Made by a program: the position numbers and the translations under genes
Notes under the pieces: generated by a model
The model's input: only the letters and a program-made list of their open reading frames with translations
What the model was told of the DNA's origin: nothing
The model's database searches: none
DNA from: Ligustrum vulgare
Lineage: Eukaryota; Streptophyta; Magnoliopsida; Lamiales; Oleaceae
NCBI GenBank assembly: GCA_963555705.1
Contig: OY743170.1
Location: forward strand, 12,253,096 to 12,317,095
DNA: 64,000 bases
Direction: 5' to 3'
Part shown: positions 10,879 to 20,965 of the stretch, piece by piece
Position numbering within the stretch: the first letter of the stretch is position 1
How the letters are laid out: each line of letters starts with the position of its first letter

Positions 10879-11058
10879 ATTTTGAAGGTAGGGTCCATAC
10901 ATAGTGGCAGAGAGGTGCATCTTGATGTCCTCGACTATTTCACACTGGCAGAGGTTGTTGTAGTCGGAGGAAGTGAGGAGTCCTGATCGATGGCCTCGCA
11001 CAATCACCTCCAGGTACTCTTCGTGAATGTTGAAGGTCAGTGCTTCGAATCCGTATAT
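10879..11058 (-). pseudogene. VHA-d: V-type H+-ATPase subunit d, exon 1 relic
   Basis: Minus-strand translation gives YGFEALTFNIHEEYLEVIVR, then GHRSGLLTSSDYNNLCQCEI, then VEDIKMHLSATMYGPYLQN. This is the very conserved N-terminus of the V-ATPase V0 subunit d, which couples the V1 rotor to the proteolipid ring on vacuolar and endomembranes. The reading is clean for 60 codons, but the expected first Met codon is ATA (11056-11058) and the homology stops abruptly at 10879, followed in frame by a stop. The rest of the protein (about 290 more residues in the family) is absent on both sides. It is a gene fragment, probably a partial duplication or capture, lying just outside the Copia-1 TSD. Confidence 0.85.
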
Positions 11059-11423
11059 TTCTAACAGATTTGAAGCAAATCATATAATTCTTGAAGTTGA
11101 AATTTCTCTCATTTTGTGTGTGTTTTGCAGGGAATGCGAGGAAGGGAGAAAGGAGCTGATGAAAATTGGGAGAACGATGAGGTGAGTCTATGATTTCTAC
11201 GTGTTTGGGACCTGGGAGTTCGATATTTTAGGAAGTATTAAATACGGTGTTCAATGTTTTAATTAGTTGATAGGGTATAAATCAAATTAGTTAATTTTTT
11301 AGGATGGTTTGTGTAATTTCCCCAACGTTTATTCTCTGATTTAAATGTAAACAATCTTATTAAATCAGTAAATATAAAACCAACCTTAATCAATTATATT
11401 TTTCCTTTATTTCGTCTTCCCTT
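11059..11423. other. Flank of the V-ATPase relic, no gene recognised
   Basis: Contains TTTTGCAGGGAATGCGAGGA and GAACGATGAGGTGAGT, which look like splice borders of a plus-strand mini-exon (about 11131-11179), but no family could be recognised. Confidence 0.3.
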
Positions 11424-11582
11424 TCTCTAAACCAGGGAAATATGTCTTTCGTCTTTCAAACGATCTTCTTTGTAAATTTTACATTTTTTATTCAAATTTA
11501 TAGTTCTCTAAACCAGGGAAATCTGTCTTTCGTCTTTCAAACGATCTTCTTTGTAAATTTTACATTTTTTATTCAAATTTAT
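11424..11582. repeat. 79-bp exact-looking tandem duplication
   Basis: TCTCTAAACCAGGGAAAT starts both copies (about 11424 and 11503). They differ by about one base (AATATGTC against AATCTGTC), so the duplication is recent. Confidence 0.9.
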
Positions 11583-11723
11583 AGTGAGTAGTAAAAGTTT
11601 GCTCAATTTCCTTGTGATCTTAAATAGTTCAAAAGAAGAAAAAAGGTGAGATCTTTTATTTAGAGTTGGAAAAGTTTTTTTGCCCAATTTTCAGTACTTA
11701 AAGAAGGGGTGGGTAAAGTGGAG

Positions 11724-11876
11724 ATGGAGACAATGAAAGCGATTCCGAGATTGGAAGTGTTGTGTTTAGATGAACGACGGCATAATCGGCCTTTGAAGAA
11801 AAGAGTGCTTGAAGAAATTGAATTTGTCATCAGCAGTGTTACAAGTGAAGCTTCAAAGACTGAGATCCCAAATTAA
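11724..11876 (+). CDS. 50-codon ORF, unrecognised
   Basis: An ATG-to-TAA frame starts METMKAIPRLEVLCLDERRH and ends SEASKTEIPN. Codon use and GC are higher than in the surrounding AT-rich DNA, and the composition is normal for a protein, with no low complexity. It could be the last exon or a remnant of a larger gene, since plus-strand splice-like signals lie upstream. I do not recognise it, and a 50-codon ORF alone is weak evidence. Confidence 0.3.
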   Translation: METMKAIPRLEVLCLDERRHNRPLKKRVLEEIEFVISSVTSEASKTEIPN

Positions 11877-12049
11877 TTTTGTGCAAATTCAATATCTTAA
11901 ATACAAATATATCAACTCTTCTACAAAATAATATGGGATTAATTGTGGTGGAGTTATTTCTGGAATTGGGGATGAAGCGGCGGCTGTAATTGCATTGATT
12001 TGGTGGTGCAAAGCAATGGAGACTTGGAAGAAATGAAGTAATTTGCAGC

Positions 12050-12620
12050 GGTGTGACTTGTGGGATCGTAATTAATTATAAAATTGAAATAAAGTTGCAA
12101 TTGTAATTCATTCAAAAATGTAATTATGTTGCAATTGCAACTGCAATTAATGTGAATTTAAATAATTAGTTAAATTTTATAACTAATTTAATTAATTTTA
12201 GCAAAAAAATATGTCACATTTTACAAATTCATTAGTTACAATTGTAATTAATTGCAAAATGAATATAAAGTTGCAACTGTAATTAATTGTAACTACAGTT
12301 GTAATTAAAGCGAATGTAACTAATTCAATTAGTTTTAGTAAAAAAAGGACTTGTCATGTTTTAAAAATTCATTACTTAAAATTTTAATTAATTACAAAAT
12401 TAAAATAAAGTTGTAATTAAAATTAATTACAAACTGTATTTCATTAAATTTTTGTAACTAATTCAATTAATTTTAAAAGAAAAAATGAAATTTTGAGTGA
12501 CTTGAAACATGATACAGTTAAGTTATAATAGTAATTAATTAGTTACATTTGTAATTGATTACAAAATTGAAATTAAGTTACAATTATAATTAATTATAAA
12601 CCGTCAATATGATTTTCATT
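12050..12620. repeat. Imperfect AT-rich tandem repeat (about four units)
   Basis: The block AATTA(A/C)AAAATTGAAATAAAGTTGCAA-like, followed by TGTAATTAATT, recurs near 12070, 12247, 12387 and 12550. Units are 140-180 bp and diverged. Confidence 0.6.
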
Positions 12621-14481
12621 GACTAATTACCTGATTTGGATAATATGTTTTATATTCTTAAAATATCTAAAATACCTGATATTTAAAAATAGACCCCTAA
12701 AATTTTTTTATATGTGTACTTTAACCCTTTATAAAAGCAGGGCGGGTGTTTAACCTACAAGACATAATACTTTATCAGTTACTCACATAGAAATAATTTT
12801 TCAAGAATCAATTATTCCGTACATTCATTCTCAATCACAAATTTTTAAAAAATTATTTTTTATAAATTTTCATACTACTTTTTAACTGCACATTCTAAAA
12901 AAATCAATTTTCACAAAATCAAAATCTCAAAAAATTAACAGGCTGTTCGGCACCTTTAGCCATAATTTATTTTTTAAATTTTTGGTATTTTCTAAGTAGA
13001 TCAATGGCTGAAAATTGGAGAAAGAATGTGATTAAAAAGTAGTTTGAAAAATTGTGTTATTTATAAATTTTTTTATAAATTGTAATCATTTCATAAAAGA
13101 ACAAAGTATAAATCAAACAGTTAAATTCCGTATAAAACGATCTACGGCATGAAACCACGACCAACAAAAATTAAAAAAAAATTAAAACATATCATACAAA
13201 CTGTCAAAATATTAATAAAATTCAAAATTTATTCAATAGTTTTCAATACAACAGGACTTTTCATTTTCCACCCAATAGTTTAATGGTCATGTTACCGAAA
13301 AAAAATGAAAATAAATAAATAAACTATTTTTTTTATGTTTTAAATAAACGTGGTTGATCACACCCTATTTTGAAATAGAATGAGTTTGCTAACATGTCTT
13401 TTATTTTTATTTTGACAAAAATTAGTTAAATTAATTAATGTTAAAGTCTGTAATATATATTTTGATTATTTAAATATATAGTATTAAAGATAAATACATG
13501 AAAAAATGAGTAATAAATAAATAAATAAAAATAATTTTAAAATGACAAATGAATAGATCGAAATATGAAGTTGCAAAAATTATTCGGACTTCAATTCTTT
13601 CTTTCAATTTGATTAGAAAAGCAACTCGAATTGAAATTAATAATTTAGGACAAAATTGAATTTAGTTGAGAAATTTCAATGTGGTACTTAAATAATATAA
13701 TTTTAAAATAGTAGGACATTAAGAAAAAGTAAAATGTACAAAATAAAACTTTTATTTTTGATCTTTGATGTAATTTTAGAAACGATGTGTTTACAGTTGA
13801 CTATCACTTGTGAGTTCGAATAAAAGTTCTCGTTGAAATCTTCGATTGACACTTTTTTTTATTTCAAAACAATAGTATAATTATTAAAATTATTCTGGTT
13901 TAATGAAATACTTCAATTTTTAAAAATGCAGCTTAGGCGGGAAAAGTCCAATAATATGTTCTTGGGAAGTGCTATCTTTAAAGATTATTAGTTTGTTGAA
14001 TATTCAATCTTAAATTCTAGACATATTTTAATATTTATGTTTAATGTTTATCTTTAAACTCTAGCCCTAGTATGACCTATTCTAGCAAATTTATATACAA
14101 ATGTTCACTGCTTATTTTTATTTTTATTTTTTATAATTGAATTTGCTTAATTTAAGTAGATTATTTTTAAACTTAATTTGAGCATATTTTATTTATTTCT
14201 TAATATTATTATGAATTTTCTTTTGTTTAATTTTTCTAAATTAACTTGTGTCATTACTGAAATTTCTTCTTGACTCTGCTTGACTTGGCCACTAGCCGTC
14301 ACCTATCGATTTGTCTCGGTTACTGAACAAATTGAGGACTAATTAGAGACTGCATAGCATTGTGTCAGGTTCGATGTTTTGAAAGGCATGCTTAAGCTTC
14401 GATTTCGGAGCAAATCTTTAGTTAGTGGGTAATGCGACTTTGCCAAAAAATTCGAACCGAAAGGGTGATAGAAAAATTGTG
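12621..14481. other. AT-rich intergenic DNA with dispersed repeat copy B
   Basis: No gene seen. 13790-13995 is the diverged second copy of the 1185-1400 segment. 12950-13100 holds TTTATAAATT-rich DNA also seen near 23500. 14270-14480 is less AT-rich but has no supported ORF. Confidence 0.5.
13790..13995 (+). repeat. Dispersed repeat, copy B
   Basis: Matches 1185-1400 in order and orientation (TAAAAGTTCTCGTTGAAATC; GGCGGGAAAAGTCC). Confidence 0.6.
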
Positions 14482-14486
14482 AGTAA

Positions 14487-14987
14487 TGTTAGGAAAGGCG
14501 TGGATCGCGTTGGTCAACAAGTATAATGGAATTGAGAAAATGCGGTTAAAATGGAACACAAGTATTTACGTGGTTCACCAATAATGGCTACGTCCACGGA
14601 CAAGTATAGGAGGATTTCACTATAGTAGGAGAATTACAACAACCTTTTCTCTAAATACAAGGAGATAACAATATTTAACCTCTCTTGTAATAGGAGAAAA
14701 CAAAGTAGGAAATTACTTAGGAGAAAACAATTTATTTCTCTCTAATTTTCTCTCTACTCACAAATGTTTCTCTCTACTATTTTCACTCTCTATTTTCCTC
14801 TCTACTTGGTACATTTTCCATTGAGGTTTTGCCCTCTATTTATAGGGAAAGTTTTGACAAAAAATCAACAATGGATGGAAGAAAAATAGGTGTGAACATA
14901 GACTAGATTGTAGGCTAAATTTGTGGGCTATTGGTGGCTTGCCAAATTCAACCAAAAAATTCAACAAAGATGGCTTTATTTTTCACA
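14487..14987 (-). repeat. Copia-2 3' LTR (501 bp)
   Basis: About 98.8 percent identical by eye to 19153-19653. The TCTCTC-rich middle and a TATA box (CTATTTATAG on the plus strand near 14835) are conserved. Confidence 0.96.
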
Positions 14988-14999
14988 TTTCTCCCACTT
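14988..14999 (-). promoter_or_regulatory. Copia-2 polypurine tract
   Basis: Minus strand AAGTGGGAGAAA ends directly at the 3' LTR. Confidence 0.85.
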
Positions 15000-15055
15000 A
15001 AAGTCACTTTTGTTGCAACCTTCCATCCTTCCCACACTTGTCATTCTCATGCTGC

Positions 15056-18000
15056 TTATGCTTCTGCTAGGCTGATAGAGGATCGGCTCCATGTGAACTT
15101 ATCAGTGTTGATCGGCTTTGTGAACATATCCGCTAGGTTGTCCTCCGTATGAATCTTCTGGATATCCACACTTCCTTCTTCCACCTTCTCTCGTACAAAG
15201 TGATATTGTATTCTAATATGTTTCGTCCTTGGATGAAATGCTGGATTCTTTGCTAAGTGCAAAGCACTCTGACTATCACAAAATAGAGAAATCTTCTCTT
15301 GTTTGTGTCCGAGTTCTTCCATTAACATTTGCAACCATATTGCCTCTTTGCTAGCTTGTGTAGCCGCCACATATTCTGCTTCCGTCGTAGAAGTAGCCAC
15401 GATAGACTGCAGTTTTGAACCCCAGCTTACAGCTCCTCCAGCAAGAGTAAACACATATCCAGTGGTGGACTTGCTTTTATCAGGATCACCTGCATAATCT
15501 GAATCTACATAGCCTCTAACATTAAATTCTGATCCTCCATAGCATAATGCAACATTTGAGGTACCCTTGACATATCTTAGGATCCTCTTCACCATATTCC
15601 AATGCTCTCTACCAGGATTTGCCATATATCGACTGACCGCTCCCACTGCTTGTGCAATGTCTGGTCTTGTACAGATCATAGCAAACATTAGGCTACCCAC
15701 TGCTGATGCATACGGTACTCGAGACATCTCCATCCTCTCTGCTTCACTGCTAGGACTCATACTTGAGGATAACTTGAAATTAATAGGAAGAGGGGTAGAA
15801 ATTGGCTTACAATCTTGCATATTGAAGCGTCGCAAGATTTTCTTCAAGTAGTTCTTCTGACTAAGCCAAATCTTCCTATTATTTCTGTCTCGGTGAATTT
15901 GCATCCCTAGAATCTTGTTTGCGGTTCCCAAGTCCTTCATTTCAAACTCCCTAGCCAACTGTGCCTTCAAATCTTTGAGACAATCTTTGTTGGGGCCTGC
16001 TACCAACATGTCGTCAACATACAACAGCAAGATAATGAAATTACCATCACCAAATCTCTTGCAATAAGCACAAGGATCTGCACTAAGTCTGTTGTATCCA
16101 AGGCTCATGATGAAGGAATCAAATCTCTTATACCAACACCTCGGCGCCTGTTTGAGACCGTATAGAGATTTGTTCAACCTGCAAACCAAGTTCTCTTTTC
16201 CTTTTTCTTCAAAACCTTCTGGTTGGAGCATATAAATTTCTTCTTCAAGCTCACCATGAAGAAATGCAGTTTTCACATCTAACTGCTCCAGGTGCAAGTC
16301 TAATGTAGCACACATCGCCAATAATACTCGAATTGTCGTGAGTCGAACAACAGGAGAGAATATTTCGTTGAAGTCAATGCTTTCTTTCTGAGAATATCCC
16401 TTTACCACCAGTCTAGCACGATACCGCTCCACTTGGTTATTTCCATCACGTTTGATCTTGTAGACCCATTTATTTCCAATGGCTTTCCTTCCTTGTGGTA
16501 GCGAAACAAGATCCCATGTCTTGTTTTTATGAAGAGCCTCAATTTCTTCCTGCATAGCTTCCATCCACTGCGAAACTTCTTGACTATTTAAAGCCTCATG
16601 GAAAGTTGATGGCTCTCCATCCTCCGTCAGTAGACAGTATGCAACATTGCTCTCCATAATGTACTCAGAGTGCCAAGCTGGTTCTCTCCTCTCCCGAGTT
16701 GATCGTCTGATTTCAGGAACTGTAAACTCAGCTTGTTCTCCTTCTTCATGCTCCGGTACTGCTTCAGAAGAATCCCAGACTTCTTGTTCTTCTCTATTTT
16801 CAACTTCAACTTCAACCGTAGTAGTTTCTGGTTCTTTTAAAGTGCTATCATTTTCTTGTACCTTGCCTTCCGTGAATATCACGTCTCTGCTGATTATCAC
16901 CTTGTGGGCAGTGGGATCCCACAGGCGGTACCCCTTGATTCCATCAGCATACCCCAAGAAAATGCATTTTCTGGATTTTGAATCCAACTTTGATGTTTCC
17001 TGGGCATTGTACATAACGTACACAGGACTTCCAAAGACATGTAAGTGAGAATAATCGGCTGGCTTCCCTGTCCACATCTCCATCGGCGTCTTCAGATCAA
17101 TCGCGGTTGATGGTGACCGGTTGATCACATAACAGGCGGTTTTGACTGCTTCAGCCCAAAATGATTTAGCTAAACCTGCAGTTCTCAACATTGCTCTCGT
17201 TCTTTCTAACAATGTTCTGTTCATCCGCTCTGCCACTCCATTTTGTTGTGGAGTATATGCCGTCGTGAAATGTCTTTTAATACCTTCTTGTTGACAAAAA
17301 ATATTAAATTCATTACCAGTATATTCTCCTCCATTGTCCGTCCTCAAACACTTGATCTTCTTCTCAGATTCAAGTTCTACCCGCGCTTTGTAGATTTTGA
17401 AGACTTCGAACACATCAGCCTTCTTCTTGATTGGATACACCCAACATCTCCTGGAGTAATCATCAATAAAAGATACAAAATATTTTGCACCTCCTAGGGA
17501 CATAACCGGTGCTTTCCAAACATCAGAATGAACCAATTCCAAGATAGCTTTACTTCTAGTAGTAGAAGTGCTAAACTTCAATATGTGCTGCTTACTAGTG
17601 ACACAATGCTCACAAAAGGGTAATGATACCTTTTTGAGCCCAGGAAGAAGATCTTGTTCAGAGAGAATTTTCAAACCACGTTCAGACATGTGGCTAAGTT
17701 TTCGGTGCCACATCATTGTTAATTCTTCTACTGAACCTGCCGATGCAACAGATGCTTCTCCTTCTTGTAGAGTATCTCCTTTAAGCATGTACAGGTTTGC
17801 AGCTATCTTTTCTGCTTTCATCACCACAAGCGCGCCTTTGACTATTTTCATAGTCCCATCTTGAACATGGGTTTTGCACCCAATACTATCTAGTTGTCCC
17901 AAAGACAATAGATTTTTCTTCAAGCCCTTTACGTGCCGAACCTCCTTGATAGTGCAAATTGTACCATCATACATTTTTAATTTGATAGTACCAATACCAA

Positions 18001-18994
18001 CGATCTCCAAAGCATGATCATTTCCCATAAACACTGAACCTCCCGAGATGTGTTCATATTGATGGAACCATTCTCTCCTTGGTGTCATGTGCCATGTCGC
18101 TCCTGAATCGATGAGCCAGACATCGGTGAAATTCTTTCTGCCTTCAACAACAGTCGTTGCCTCGCTGTATAAAATTTCGCCATCATATGAGGTGCTTGCT
18201 ACACAACCCTGAGCTTTTGGTATCTCATGTGCCTTCCCTTTGGCTTCTTCATTCCTCTTAAGACTCCAACAATCCCTTTTTAAGTGCCCTTTCTTGCCAC
18301 AGTAATGACACTTGGCATTCTTCTTACTTCTGGATTTAGATCTACCTTGGGTATGACTCCCACTGGGGCCACGTTCCGTTGATCTCCCTCTCATCATCGT
18401 CAAGGCTTCCGCCTGCTGTGTACTAGATAGTCTGTCCTCCTTGTTCTTGCGCCGACTTTCCTCTTCAAGAACCGCAGCTGCAATATCATCGAAGACTAGA
18501 TCTTCTATGTTGTTAGTTAAGTTGATGATGAGTTGATCATACGAATCTGGTAGACTTTGAAGTAGAATTTCAGCACGTTCGCCTGCCTCTATTTTATGGC
18601 CCATTGATGTGAGCTGTGAAAATAGAGTGTTGAGGGTGTTGATGTGGTCTGTCACTGTAGTTGACTCCATCATCCGAAGGGTGTAAAGCCGTCTCTTTAA
18701 GAAAATTTTGTTGTGCAATGATTTGGCCTCGTATAGCTTCGTTAGGGTGTCCCATATTTCAATTGCTGTTTTCCTTTCCGCCACACTTGACAATACTCCA
18801 TCAGCTAGTGCTAAGTGCAGATTAGCAATTGCATTGCTATCCATCTCGTTCCACTTGTCATCGTCAGTGATATCCGCGGGTCTCTCTCCAATTGCCGCCA
18901 AACAGTTATCTTTTCTCAAAACTGCTTTTATTCTCATTTTCCATAACGAGAAATTGTTCCCATTGAACTTTTCAACCTCATACTTTGCTGCCAT
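15056..18994 (-). CDS. Copia-2 Gag-Pol polyprotein (1312 aa, intact)
   Basis: A single frame runs from the ATG at 18994, about 145 bp after the primer site. Gag covers residues 1-225, with a CCHC zinc knuckle at 229-242 (CHYCGKKGHLKRDC). The aspartic protease active site DSGA is at 296-299. Integrase has an HHCC zinc domain (H430, H435, C461, C464) and the D,D35E triad D491, D553, E589, with RTDNGGEY around D553. RT starts near 825 and has the YVDD catalytic box at 992-995. RNase H has acidic residues in VDSDYAG (about 1163) and TEAEY (about 1206), and the frame ends after NLADMFTKPI. Length and order match complete copia polyproteins. No stop, frameshift or missing catalytic residue was seen. 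The product acts in cytoplasmic virus-like particles and integrates cDNA in the nucleus. Confidence 0.97.
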   Translation of the reverse strand: MAAKYEVEKFNGNNFSLWKMRIKAVLRKDNCLAAIGERPADITDDDKWNEMDSNAIANLHLALADGVLSSVAERKTAIEIWDTLTKLYEAKSLHNKIFLKRRLYTLRMMESTTVTDHINTLNTLFSQLTSMGHKIEAGERAEILLQSLPDSYDQLIINLTNNIEDLVFDDIAAAVLEEESRRKNKEDRLSSTQQAEALTMMRGRSTERGPSGSHTQGRSKSRSKKNAKCHYCGKKGHLKRDCWSLKRNEEAKGKAHEIPKAQGCVASTSYDGEILYSEATTVVEGRKNFTDVWLIDSGATWHMTPRREWFHQYEHISGGSVFMGNDHALEIVGIGTIKLKMYDGTICTIKEVRHVKGLKKNLLSLGQLDSIGCKTHVQDGTMKIVKGALVVMKAEKIAANLYMLKGDTLQEGEASVASAGSVEELTMMWHRKLSHMSERGLKILSEQDLLPGLKKVSLPFCEHCVTSKQHILKFSTSTTRSKAILELVHSDVWKAPVMSLGGAKYFVSFIDDYSRRCWVYPIKKKADVFEVFKIYKARVELESEKKIKCLRTDNGGEYTGNEFNIFCQQEGIKRHFTTAYTPQQNGVAERMNRTLLERTRAMLRTAGLAKSFWAEAVKTACYVINRSPSTAIDLKTPMEMWTGKPADYSHLHVFGSPVYVMYNAQETSKLDSKSRKCIFLGYADGIKGYRLWDPTAHKVIISRDVIFTEGKVQENDSTLKEPETTTVEVEVENREEQEVWDSSEAVPEHEEGEQAEFTVPEIRRSTRERREPAWHSEYIMESNVAYCLLTEDGEPSTFHEALNSQEVSQWMEAMQEEIEALHKNKTWDLVSLPQGRKAIGNKWVYKIKRDGNNQVERYRARLVVKGYSQKESIDFNEIFSPVVRLTTIRVLLAMCATLDLHLEQLDVKTAFLHGELEEEIYMLQPEGFEEKGKENLVCRLNKSLYGLKQAPRCWYKRFDSFIMSLGYNRLSADPCAYCKRFGDGNFIILLLYVDDMLVAGPNKDCLKDLKAQLAREFEMKDLGTANKILGMQIHRDRNNRKIWLSQKNYLKKILRRFNMQDCKPISTPLPINFKLSSSMSPSSEAERMEMSRVPYASAVGSLMFAMICTRPDIAQAVGAVSRYMANPGREHWNMVKRILRYVKGTSNVALCYGGSEFNVRGYVDSDYAGDPDKSKSTTGYVFTLAGGAVSWGSKLQSIVATSTTEAEYVAATQASKEAIWLQMLMEELGHKQEKISLFCDSQSALHLAKNPAFHPRTKHIRIQYHFVREKVEEGSVDIQKIHTEDNLADMFTKPINTDKFTWSRSSISLAEA

Positions 18995-19137
18995 TTTTGT
19001 TCACGACTTGGTAATAATACCGAGTGATAGTGAACACCAACCCTACGCAAAACAATCTAAAGAAATCTTTTCTGATGTGGAAGATCAGACAAAGCTGCAA
19101 CCACAGAGCATACTAAGAATTTCAAAAGATGTAACCA

Positions 19138-19150
19138 GGCTCTGATACCA
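19138..19150 (-). promoter_or_regulatory. Copia-2 primer binding site (tRNA iMet)
   Basis: Minus strand TGGTATCAGAGCC, two bases from the 5' LTR. Confidence 0.95.
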
Positions 19151-19152
19151 CT

Positions 19153-19653
19153 TGTTAGGAAAGGCGTGGATCGCGTTGGTCAACAAGTATAGTGGAATTG
19201 AGAAAATGCGGTTAAAATGGAACACAAGTATTTACGTGGTTCACCAATAATGGCTACGTCCACGGACAAGTATAGGAGGATTTCACTATAGTAGGAGAAT
19301 TACAACAACCTTCTCTCTAAATACAAGGAGATAACAATATTTAACCTCTCTTGTAATAGGAGAAAACAAAGTAGGAAATTACTTAGGAGAAAACAATTTA
19401 TTTCTCTCTAATTTTCTCTCTACTCACAAATGTTTCTCTCTACTATTTTCACTCTCTATTTTCCTCTCTACTTGGTACATTTTTCATTGAGGTTTTGCCC
19501 TCTATTTATAGGGAAAGTTTGGACAAAAAATCAACAATGGATGGAAGAAAAATAGGTGTGAATATAGACTAGATTGTAGGCTAAATTTGTGGGCTATTGG
19601 TGGCTTGACAAATTCAACCAAAAAATTCAACAAAGATGGCTTTATTTTTCACA
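19153..19653 (-). repeat. Copia-2 5' LTR (501 bp)
   Basis: Partner of 14487-14987. It carries the promoter for the genomic transcript. Confidence 0.96.
19502..19510 (-). promoter_or_regulatory. Copia-2 LTR TATA box
   Basis: Minus strand TATAAATAG is a perfect plant TATA consensus in the 5' LTR. Transcription would start about 30 bp downstream, leaving an R-U5 leader before the primer site. Confidence 0.7.
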
Positions 19654-19658
19654 AGTAA

Positions 19659-20492
19659 TTGATTTTGGAGCTGATATGATGGGTAAATAAATACGTCGTT
19701 GTCATGTGTGCAGATATATAATTTTATGTCAAATATTATGTTCTTGTAGCATGATTTTTAGTACATTTAGGTGGAAAAAAGTGCATGCATTTTCTTTGGC
19801 TTTCCTCCGTTTGGTTGGTGAAGATAATTCTTTTTTAGCATAATAATTTGATAAAAGTTAATGAGATGTATATTTGAAAAGTTATGAATACCATTAAAAT
19901 ATGTGATTAAAATTGACTATTGACTTTGACTTAAATTAAAATATAAATTTTAATTGATACCAATGAGGAGTTAAGTTCAATCAACCATTAGAAAATATGT
20001 GGTTGAAAACGGTTATTGATTTAACTTAAAATCTAGATCAAATAGAGACTCAGTCCAGTAAAAGTCGCGTACTCCATCTTGATTTGATACTAAGAGTCGA
20101 GCACTCTTTCATGATTCTAGACTTGTTGGTCTCAAATCAGAGCATTTGCAATTTCAAATCATCCTCATCTATCTTACTTCTCCGAGTTTACGTTTCAAAT
20201 CTTCTACGGCCATAATTCGCCTTCTATAAAGAGTTTGACAAAGTTCAGCTATATTATATTCAATAAAATCATTGAAATTAATTACTAAGCACTAGTTATA
20301 GTATTCATGATTTTGAGAATTATATTTTTGTTAGAAACTTGAAAATTATGTATAAAATTTATTTAAAATTTCAAGGTACACTTTATTTATTCTTTATTTT
20401 ACAAAAGCTTGATTATTTATAATACAATACAGTTTATAGTTATATGCAATATTTACAAAAGCTCTTATTCCTTATGCGACAATATATAATAG
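19659..20492. repeat. 3' flank of the older PAP duplicate (copy A), non-coding
   Basis: 19850-20490 aligns in order with 21440-22390, for example TGATGAGATGTGCATTTGAAA-like, CTCCATCTTGATTTGA, CACTAGTTATAGTATT and GAAAATTATGTATAAAATTT blocks. It is the downstream flank of a duplicated PAP 3' end. 19659-19849 holds nothing recognised. Confidence 0.7.
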
Positions 20493-20704
20493 TTAAAGTT
20501 CATCGTTGGGCGATTTTGATGTCATTGTAGCTTGGTGTTGAGGAGCTTAAGGTTTCTAACCAAACCTCAGTCTGTCATAACTGCGTTTGTCTCGTTGTTC
20601 CTATGCCACGACCATTGGGTACGTATGCATGTCATTGACTCATTAAATTGTCCATGACCGAAGCTGGCTCTCGAAAGACTGATCAAAGGACTTGGGCTCC
20701 CGAA
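20493..20704 (-). pseudogene. PAP: Duplicated PAP terminal exon, broken
   Basis: This matches exon 5 of the intact PAP gene (22397-22616) and part of intron 4 beyond it. The terminal SPNDEL-stop is kept with a synonymous Leu change, but indels shift the frame in the middle, and the intron acceptor AG has become AA (20705-20706). No exons 1-4 follow; instead a CACTA-type end and AT-rich DNA lie next to it. It is the relic of a tandem PAP duplication whose upstream part was lost. Confidence 0.85.
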
Positions 20705-20872
20705 ATTTCAACCACATTTACACAAATAGGTTAGTAGAAATTCTCAAGAAATTAAGAATGTGTAATATATAATTGTCAAAATCGCGAGTTTAAATCTCCA
20801 TGTTTGGTACCTTTACAATATCTGATTAAAATCTAAGTTAAAGTCAACAATTTTCAAAAGAAATTGCAGTGG

Positions 20873-20965
20873 CACTACTAAAAAACAGGGTTTCTCCGAC
20901 GCATATTTTCCGACTATTTCCGACGGAATTACTACCGTCGAAATTTTTCGGCGGAAAATAAATAA
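20873..20965 (+). mobile_element. CACTA-type transposon end (solo or truncated)
   Basis: CACTACTAAAAAACAGGG is a typical plant CACTA terminal inverted repeat. It is followed by subterminal CCGAC-rich repeats in both orientations (TCCGACGCAT, CCGACGGAAT, CCGTCGAAA, GGCGGAAAAT). The matching opposite end and TSD were not found nearby, so it is a fragment or a very short derivative. Confidence 0.6.

Larger units (their letters stand above)
14487..19653 (-). mobile_element. Copia-2: complete, young Ty1/copia element (5167 bp)
   Basis: Two 501-bp LTRs (14487-14987, 19153-19653) begin TGTTAGG and end TTTTTCACA. By eye they differ at about six positions. The TSD AGTAA is at 14482-14486 and 19654-19658. 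The initiator-Met primer site, polypurine tract, LTR TATA box and one uninterrupted gag-pol frame are all present, so the copy has every sequence known to be needed for autonomous transposition. Domain order GAG-PR-INT-RT-RH defines Ty1/copia; the gag and zinc-knuckle style suggest a Tork/Tnt1-like lineage, which is inference. It is the most recent autonomous insertion in the window. Confidence 0.97.
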
